Assembly: GCA_910588905.1 (NCBI GenBank)
Contig: CAJURZ010000001.1
Coordinates: 53,769 to 117,768, forward strand
Direction: 5' to 3'
DNA from: an uncultured Eggerthellaceae bacterium
Lineage (GTDB): Bacteria > Actinomycetota > Coriobacteriia > Coriobacteriales > Eggerthellaceae
Length of the DNA stretch: 64,000 nt
The position numbers and the translations under genes are program-made. Each line of letters opens with the position of its first letter. Positions within the stretch are counted from its first letter, which is position 1. This document shows positions 58,954 to 64,000 of this stretch, one piece after another. A model generated the notes under the pieces. It worked only from the letters and a program-made list of their open reading frames with translations. It did no database searches and was not told where the DNA came from.

Positions 58954-58984
58954 CATAGGGGCGGATCTCAGATTCGCCCCTATG
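58954..58984 (-). terminator. Hairpin after the small Cys-containing gene
   Basis: CATAGGGGCGGA and TTCGCCCCTATG (58954-58984) pair over 12 bp with one wobble; the loop is itself symmetrical (TCTCAGA). It lies 22 nt beyond the stop of the minus-strand gene and may end its transcript, although no T run follows. Confidence 0.5.
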
Positions 58985-59005
58985 GTAACCTGACGAGCTT
59001 ACCAG

Positions 59006-59371
59006 CTACAGCTCTACGCGACCGAACTTGGCGAGGATCTCCGTAGCGGCGGTGCAGGCATCGCAATCGCACCACTTGGCGCCTTCAGCCTTGCGCTGCT
59101 GTTGGGTGGTCAGGATCTGAGCAGCCGCCTCTTCACCGAACATCTCCTTGGCAGGCCCCTCAGCGAAGGCGATGACGCCATCGATGGTGGTGGGGCGCCC
59201 TTCTAGGATGTCAAGCAGCTGCTCGGTGGCAGCGTCGGCAGCATCAGCTCCACCTGCAGCCACAGCTTCCTTCCAGGCATTGGCCGCGTCCTTCGTCACC
59301 TGGGTGCTGGCATCTGATGCCGCCAGGATGTCAACGCGCTCAGCGATGTAGTCAACCGTTGTCGTATCCAT
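59006..59371 (-). CDS. Small conserved-looking protein with CxCxxC motif, function unknown
   Basis: The 121-residue product is acidic and Ala-rich, mostly helical, with no membrane segment. Near the C-terminus is KWCDCDACTAATEILAKFG, a C-x-C-x2-C motif that could bind metal. Two central features are EGRPTTIDGVIAFAEGPAKEMFGEEAAAQIL. AGAGG is 7 nt before the ATG. I recall similar small proteins in Coriobacteriia but cannot name a family with confidence. Confidence 0.75.
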   Translation of the reverse strand: MDTTTVDYIAERVDILAASDASTQVTKDAANAWKEAVAAGGADAADAATEQLLDILEGRPTTIDGVIAFAEGPAKEMFGEEAAAQILTTQQQRKAEGAKWCDCDACTAATEILAKFGRVEL

Positions 59372-59455
59372 GCTATGCCTCTTTCAACGAGCCCTTTCCT
59401 TCGTCTGGAATCATAGGGCAAGGTCATCCTAGCTGCAATGACCGTACAGGGAGCA

Positions 59456-59938
59456 CTAAGGCTCAGCGATGGTAGCGTAATGCCCATAGAGCTCAGGGAA
59501 GGTCCGTTTGATGTTCACGGGCTTGAAGGTAGCCCGCTCCACGATGCAAACGGTCACATGGGCATCCACAAGAGGCTGAGTGGTTTCCGGATCATCCCCT
59601 TGGCGGAACACCTGCTGATGATAGACCGTGCGCAAGGGCTGATTCTTCGCCACCGACGTGCGCACGAACCCGCCTTCGCCATAGCGAAGAGGAGCATGGT
59701 ATCGGATGTCCACGGCGTGGATAGGGCTCATATACCCCGCTTGCTCCAGGCTTTCGTTATAGGAGAAGCCCAGCGCATCCAAGAAGCCGATCCGCGCATC
59801 CTCGAAGTACAGCAGATAGTTCGCATGATAGACCACACCCATCATGTCCGTCTCGCCGTAACGCACGGTGATGGGCGTATCAACATAGAAGGGGCGGGGC
59901 TCAGCTTGGCCGAATACGGCTTCCTCAACGCTCATCAT
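59456..59938 (-). CDS. Acyl-CoA thioesterase, hotdog fold (YbgC/4-hydroxybenzoyl-CoA type)
   Basis: The product of about 160 residues has the hotdog signature ITVRYGETDMMGVVYHANYLLYFEDARIGFLDALG, where the Asp and the following GVVYHANY are the active-site region of the YbgC family. These enzymes hydrolyse short-chain or aromatic acyl-CoA thioesters. Three close starts exist (TTG 59947, ATG 59938, ATG 59935) and none has a strong ribosome-binding site. Its partner, if any, in the paaK-related metabolism at 40-41 kb is not shown by position. Confidence 0.88.
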   Translation of the reverse strand: MMSVEEAVFGQAEPRPFYVDTPITVRYGETDMMGVVYHANYLLYFEDARIGFLDALGFSYNESLEQAGYMSPIHAVDIRYHAPLRYGEGGFVRTSVAKNQPLRTVYHQQVFRQGDDPETTQPLVDAHVTVCIVERATFKPVNIKRTFPELYGHYATIAEP

Positions 59939-59989
59939 CTTCGGCAACTGCTTTCTGACTCGGTCTCATTCCAGGGGATCATAGCCAGG

Positions 59990-61225
59990 TCACTTCAGGT
60001 TCGCGAAGTAGCCTCGCTTCTCTATCTCGAAGGTCTCATCCGGGAAGAGCATCTCGTAGATGCTGGTGAAGTACCCATCGGTCATAGAGGCGATATAGTC
60101 CACGACGATGCGGTTCGGATCTTGGCTCAGATAGGCTTCTGGCGAGATGGTGTGGGAAGTATCCGCAAGGGGTTGCACATGATGGGCGAAGATGGGGGAG
60201 GACTCGTACCCTGAGGCCAGGTCTTGCAGCAAGCGCTCATAGAGCCGTTCGAACATGTGGTCCACCACGTTCGATGCGTCTTCGAGCATGCCCTCCCGCT
60301 CATAGATGAGCTCGTAGTTCTGCCGTTTGGCCCGCTTCAGGTCATCGAAGATATCCTGGCTCATGGCTATGGCATCCTTCCCATAGCTGTTATTCACGAT
60401 ATCCATGGTCATGTTATTGATGATGCGACCGTTGTCCTTACCTAGAACGAAGCTGTCGAACTCGTCGATGCTCTGCATCACACCCATCTTGAGAGCGTCA
60501 TCCCTGTCCTTCCCGATGTAGGCGATCATGTCGCTCACGCGGACGACGCAGCCCTCTAGGGTGGAGGGACGCAGGCCCTTGATCTGAGAGGAGTCTTCCG
60601 TGCAGGCCGTGACGGCTGCTTCTAGATCAGAGAAGGTGCCCATAGTGCCGCGCTCGAGCCGCTGCTTTGCGAACTCTCCATTGTGAGCCAGTACCCCATC
60701 CAATGTCTGGAGCGAGATGTTGCGCGGATAGAGCTCATCCAGCACGCGAACGGAGTGGACGTTATGGTTGAAATGCTTCCCCGTTCGCTCGTGATAGCAC
60801 TGGGACAAGAAGCGCTCGCCAGCATGGCCGAAGGGGGTATGCCCCACATCATGGCCTAAGGCTATGGCCTCGATCAGATCCGTATTCAACCGCAGCAGCC
60901 GTCCGATGCCCTTCGCCACCCGGTTGACCAGCTGGACATGGAGCCCACGACGGGTGATGTCGTCGTTATTGACGAAGCTGAAGACCTGGGTCTTGCCCGC
61001 ATACCTGTTGTAAGCGGGCACGTTCACGATCTTCTCTACGTCGCGAACGAAGGCGGGGCGGGCGAGGGTGGCCCGGTCATTGGGCAGATCCTCCCGCCGG
61101 ATGACGTTCTCATCCTTGAAAGCATAGGGGCTCATGGCCCCAGAGCTCATATCCTGCTGGATCTGCTCTTCGATCCGCGGATCCAAGGACAGATAGGGGA
61201 TGTCGGCATTAGGCTTGTTGTGCAT
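59990..61225 (-). CDS. dgt: dGTPase-like HD-domain triphosphohydrolase
   Basis: The 411-residue protein has the HD metal site: HVQLVNRVAKGIGRLLRLN, then ALGHDVGHTPFGHAGE (His-Asp) near residues 120-135, ILAHNGE-type VLAHNGEFAK, and RVSDMIAYIGKDRDDAL (final Asp) near 245. Such enzymes hydrolyse dGTP or other dNTPs to the nucleoside and triphosphate. The place next to dnaG, transcribed divergently here, matches a common dgt-dnaG association. AAGGA is about 6 nt before the ATG. Confidence 0.87.
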   Translation of the reverse strand: MHNKPNADIPYLSLDPRIEEQIQQDMSSGAMSPYAFKDENVIRREDLPNDRATLARPAFVRDVEKIVNVPAYNRYAGKTQVFSFVNNDDITRRGLHVQLVNRVAKGIGRLLRLNTDLIEAIALGHDVGHTPFGHAGERFLSQCYHERTGKHFNHNVHSVRVLDELYPRNISLQTLDGVLAHNGEFAKQRLERGTMGTFSDLEAAVTACTEDSSQIKGLRPSTLEGCVVRVSDMIAYIGKDRDDALKMGVMQSIDEFDSFVLGKDNGRIINNMTMDIVNNSYGKDAIAMSQDIFDDLKRAKRQNYELIYEREGMLEDASNVVDHMFERLYERLLQDLASGYESSPIFAHHVQPLADTSHTISPEAYLSQDPNRIVVDYIASMTDGYFTSIYEMLFPDETFEIEKRGYFANLK

Positions 61226-61324
61226 CTGATTCCTTCACGGCATTTCGCTTGAGCGGTTGGGCTATCATATCAAATGAACAGAGGACATCTGTTCTGTATC
61301 CTGAAAGGATGGCACCAGGCTTCC

Positions 61325-63169
61325 ATGGCATTCATCTCCGATGCTGATATCCAGAAGGTTCGTGAAGCCTCTGATCTGGTAGAGCTCATAGGGGAGCGTA
61401 CGCGCGTGCAACAGAAGGGCCGCGAGTTCTGGTGCTGTTGCCCTTTGCATCATGAGAAGACGCCTTCGTTCAAGATAGACCCCGCCACCCAACTGTGGCA
61501 CTGCTTCGGGTGCGGGGAAGGTGGGGATATCTTCGGATTCATCATGAAGGTGGATGAGGTCACCTTTCCAGAAGCGGTCCGCAAGCTGGCAGAGCGGGCA
61601 CGCATAGATATCCAAGAGGACGGACGGGGAGGGATCCCTCAATCCAAGAAGCAACGCCTGCGGGATGCGTGCAAGGCAGCTGAGGAGTTCTTCCACACCC
61701 AGCTCATGCGCTCTCCGGACCCAGGGGCCGCGAAGGCCCGGAGCTATCTGGGCGGACGAGGATTGGGCGGAGATGTGCCCAAGCGCTGGATGCTGGGGTA
61801 TGCGCCGGGGCGCTCCCAGATGACCACGCATCTGCTCTCCTTGGGATTCAAGCCCGACGAGCTCGTCTTGGCGAACGTGGCGGTGAACAAGAACGGTCAT
61901 CTCAATGACCGATTCTACGAACGAGCCATGTTCCCCATCCATGATGTGACGGGGGAGTGCATCGCCTTCGGCGGCCGTATCCTCGGTGAAGGGGAACCGA
62001 AGTACCTCAATAGCCAGGAGACCCCCATCTTCCATAAATCCCAGGTGCTCTTCGGGCTGGACAAAGCCAAGGCGAAGATGGCATCCACGGGATGCGCCAT
62101 CGTCTGCGAGGGCTATACAGACGTCATCGCCATGCATGAGGCAGGGATCACCAATGCTGTTGCCACTCTGGGCACCGCTCTCACGAAGGCCCATATCCGC
62201 GTGCTCTCGCGCCATGCAGGCAAGCGCATCGTGTACATCTTCGACGGAGATGCAGCGGGTCAGCGGGCCACGGAGCGTGCGCTCCAGTTCATAGATGACA
62301 CCTCCACTCCCGAGGCGGGAAGATCCCAAACGGAGATATTCGCGCTCTGTCTACCGGATGGCCAAGACCCGGCAGAGTATCTGGCCGCTCATGGCGCTGA
62401 TGAGATGCAAGCGCTCATAGACGATGCTCGTCCGCTCGTGCAATTCGGCCTGGAGCGCAGACTGGCCAACCACGACCTCACCAGCGCAGAAGGACGCGCG
62501 CGAGCGCTCCCGGATGCGCTCTCCGTGCTCGCGCCCATCAAGGATTCCATCCTGGCGAAGGATTACGCGGTCCAGTTGGCTCAGCGTCTGCGCGTACGAG
62601 AGGAAGACGCCTTGGGACAGCTTGCGCGCTTGAAGAAGCCCCGTATCTTCGATGAGGACGAAGGCGCTTCTACTACTCCCGCTCAAGACTCCCGCCTCCA
62701 GTCCCAGCTCTCCGAAGAGGAGGAGAACCGTCGCGTGCTCGAGCGAGAGCTCCTCGGCACCTTCGCTCAGAACCCGTTGGAGGCCCTTCCCTTCGCCGAT
62801 CAGGTGGTGAAGACCCGCTGGCATGCCGTGGAACATGAGCGCATAGCGGCAGCCGTCATCGGCGAGCTCATGCAGAACCTCAATGCCTCTCCCGCAGCCC
62901 TCGTAGAGGCAGCAGCCCAGGCTGAGCCCAAAGCTGCTTCCTTGCTCACGGCCGTGAGCCCTCATCCTGATGCTTCCACGGCAGACATCCTCGCCTATAT
63001 CCTGCAGGAGCTGGAGATAGGGGACCTTGAAGATGAAGCTGCGCACCTGAAATCACAGATGCTGGCTGCACCGGATGGCAGTGCCGAGGAATCCGAGCTC
63101 TTCCGAAAGCTGGTCAGCCTCCAAGAGCAGCTGGTATCCCGACAGAAGGCCCGCAAGCCATTGGTGTGA
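61325..63169 (+). CDS. dnaG: DNA primase
   Basis: DnaG lays the RNA primers at the replication fork. The 614-residue protein has the N-terminal zinc motif C-x2-H...C-x2-C (CPLHHEKTPSFKIDPATQ and LWHCFGCGEGGD, residues about 39-66), the catalytic core (RYLGGRGL-type RSYLGGRGLGG, ...FGGRILGEGEPKYLNS), Toprim (CEGYTDVIAMHEAG near 262, FDGDAAGQRATERAL near 306), and a C-terminal helicase-interaction domain. The chosen start is the ATG at 61325, giving the normal MAFISDADIQKVREASDLVELIG; the frame extends back to 61274 without a better ribosome-binding site. Confidence 0.95.
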   Translation: MAFISDADIQKVREASDLVELIGERTRVQQKGREFWCCCPLHHEKTPSFKIDPATQLWHCFGCGEGGDIFGFIMKVDEVTFPEAVRKLAERARIDIQEDGRGGIPQSKKQRLRDACKAAEEFFHTQLMRSPDPGAAKARSYLGGRGLGGDVPKRWMLGYAPGRSQMTTHLLSLGFKPDELVLANVAVNKNGHLNDRFYERAMFPIHDVTGECIAFGGRILGEGEPKYLNSQETPIFHKSQVLFGLDKAKAKMASTGCAIVCEGYTDVIAMHEAGITNAVATLGTALTKAHIRVLSRHAGKRIVYIFDGDAAGQRATERALQFIDDTSTPEAGRSQTEIFALCLPDGQDPAEYLAAHGADEMQALIDDARPLVQFGLERRLANHDLTSAEGRARALPDALSVLAPIKDSILAKDYAVQLAQRLRVREEDALGQLARLKKPRIFDEDEGASTTPAQDSRLQSQLSEEEENRRVLERELLGTFAQNPLEALPFADQVVKTRWHAVEHERIAAAVIGELMQNLNASPAALVEAAAQAEPKAASLLTAVSPHPDASTADILAYILQELEIGDLEDEAAHLKSQMLAAPDGSAEESELFRKLVSLQEQLVSRQKARKPLV

Positions 63170-63195
63170 TGGCCCTGTGAACCCAGCGCATATCC

Positions 63196-63225
63196 TTTAC
63201 AAACAAATGTTCGCTCGTGTATCAT
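63196..63225 (+). promoter_or_regulatory. uvrA promoter
   Basis: TTTACA (63196-63201) and TATCAT (63220-63225) have an 18-nt spacer. A LexA-like box overlaps the -35 and spacer, and an inverted repeat overlaps the -10. Confidence 0.55.
63200..63213 (+). promoter_or_regulatory. Probable LexA (SOS) box of uvrA
   Basis: CAAACAAATGTTCG matches the Gram-positive LexA consensus CGAAC-N4-GTTCG at all but one of the defining positions (AAAC for GAAC). It overlaps the -35 element, where LexA would block transcription. Confidence 0.55.
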
Positions 63226-63233
63226 GAGCGAAC
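63209..63233. promoter_or_regulatory. Inverted repeat over the uvrA -10 region
   Basis: GTTCGCTCGTG and CATGAGCGAAC are arms around TAT, with one G-T pair. It resembles the trxB inverted repeat in its GAGCG core and may be a second operator or a 5' RNA hairpin. Confidence 0.4.
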
Positions 63234-63272
63234 CTATGACAGCGTTCGTTCGAGAGATGAGATCGGAATCAG

Positions 63273-64000
63273 ATGCCTCAAACAGAGATCGTGATCAAGG
63301 GTGCCCGTGAGCACAACCTGAAAGATATAGACCTGACCATTCCCCGGGATAAGCTCGTGGTCATCACCGGCCTGTCTGGTTCCGGCAAATCCAGCCTCGC
63401 CTTCGACACCATGTATGCCGAAGGGCAGAGGCGCTACGTGGAGAGCCTCTCCAGTTACGCCCGCATGTTCCTAGGACAGATGAGCAAACCCGACCTGGAT
63501 TCCATCGACGGGTTGTCCCCGGCGGTCTCCATAGACCAGAAGACCACTTCCAAGAACCCGCGCTCTACCGTAGGCACCACCACCGAGATCTACGACTATC
63601 TCCGTCTGCTCTACGCACGCGTAGGCGTACCCCATTGCCCTGAATGCGGACGGGTCATCAAGAAGCAGACCACCGATCAAGTGACCGATGAGATCCTCGG
63701 CTTAGCCGAGGAGGAGGGCGCCCGGGCCATCATCTTGGCGCCCATCGTGTCAGGAAAGAAAGGCGAGTTCACGAAGCTCTTCGAGGACCTGAAGAAAGAG
63801 GGCTTCACCCGTGTGCGCATCGATGGGGAGATAATCCGCCTTGAGAACGAGCCGCTTACCCTGAACAAGAAGATCAAGCATTTCATCGATGTCGTGGTGG
63901 ATAGGGTAGTGCTGAAGCGCTCGGCCACTAGCCGCATCGCTGAAGCGGTGGAGTTGGCCACGAAGCTGGCAGACGGACGCGTGCTGGTCCAGCTCATGGG
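63273..64000 (+). CDS. uvrA: Excinuclease ABC subunit A, partial (N-terminus)
   Basis: UvrA recognises damaged DNA in nucleotide excision repair. The visible 242 residues start IVIKGAREHNLKDIDLTIPRDKLVVITGLSGSGKSSLAFDT (Walker A near residue 31-38) with YVESLSSYARMFLGQ and GLSPAVSIDQKTTS, and the first zinc pair CPECGR near 122. The frame continues past the window end. GGA lies 6 nt before the ATG. A probable LexA box overlaps the promoter, which fits SOS induction. Confidence 0.96.
   Translation, partial: MPQTEIVIKGAREHNLKDIDLTIPRDKLVVITGLSGSGKSSLAFDTMYAEGQRRYVESLSSYARMFLGQMSKPDLDSIDGLSPAVSIDQKTTSKNPRSTVGTTTEIYDYLRLLYARVGVPHCPECGRVIKKQTTDQVTDEILGLAEEEGARAIILAPIVSGKKGEFTKLFEDLKKEGFTRVRIDGEIIRLENEPLTLNKKIKHFIDVVVDRVVLKRSATSRIAEAVELATKLADGRVLVQLM

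Noticed and set aside
61265..62329. A 354-codon minus-strand frame opposite dnaG
   Set aside because: Shadow of the primase gene, which has zinc and Toprim motifs.
1..64000. CRISPR arrays, insertion sequences, prophage or integrase genes
   Set aside because: No spaced direct repeats, transposase or integrase motifs were found on either strand.

Overview
The window is a gene-dense, mostly housekeeping stretch of a chromosome. The best taxonomic reading is Actinomycetota, class Coriobacteriia (Eggerthellales- or Coriobacteriales-like). This is inferred from moderately high G+C with many GTG and some TTG starts, a Lys/Ala-rich principal sigma factor, metK-priA-rpoD order, a queuosine operon, a stand-alone GMP synthase ATP-pyrophosphatase subunit, and a VTC/DUF4956/Cthe_2159 cluster. 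No 16S gene is present to confirm it. I see no insertion sequence, prophage or CRISPR array. No stretch without a gene exceeds about 260 bases.

Layout. 1-1.4 kb (minus): a DUF4179-type anti-sigma protein (cut by the window edge) translationally coupled to an ECF sigma factor. 1.5-6.9 kb: a SAM riboswitch, metK, priA and the primary sigma factor. 6.9-10.1 kb: tRNA-Asn, then queD-queE-queC-queF (the complete preQ1 branch of queuosine synthesis from carboxytetrahydropterin on) and a phosphoesterase. 10.1-12.9 kb: nitroreductase, an O6-alkylguanine-DNA alkyltransferase-like protein, an SstT-type symporter and tRNA-Leu. 13-22 kb: tig-clpP-clpX, valS, a two-TM zinc-ribbon protein and thrS. 22-28.6 kb: trxA, trxB, prfA-prmC, purine nucleoside phosphorylase and ilvB-ilvN. 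28.7-33.8 kb: a tightly overlapping accessory operon (VTC-domain polymerase, DUF4956 membrane protein, Cthe_2159-type lipoprotein, response regulator, histidine kinase).

33.9-42 kb: a HemW-like radical SAM protein (minus), serC-serA, leuA, then on the minus strand phenylacetate-CoA ligase coupled to a LysR effector-binding domain that has no DNA-binding part, and a GtrA protein. 42-50.3 kb: the rimP-nusA-rnpM-infB-rbfA-nrnA-truB-ribF operon, with an intrinsic terminator in its leader and a NusA carrying a C-terminal C-x9-C-x10-C-x2-H motif. 50.4-57.7 kb: membrane pyrophosphatase, RNase HI, acetamidase/formamidase, APC permease, a threonine-aldolase-like enzyme and guaA (ATPase half only). 57.7-58.9 kb: a base-composition outlier with competing RNA hairpins, an ABM-like small protein and an acetyltransferase. 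59-64 kb: a small Cys-containing protein, a hotdog thioesterase, a dGTPase-like HD protein, dnaG, and the start of uvrA behind a probable LexA box.

Points most worth a second look: the SAM riboswitch whose P1 helix reaches the metK Shine-Dalgarno sequence; the VTC-DUF4956-Cthe_2159-two-component operon; the zinc-knuckle tail on NusA; the lone LysR ligand domain; the 1:2/3:4 versus 2:3 hairpin set after guaA; and two related perfect palindromes at convergent gene ends.
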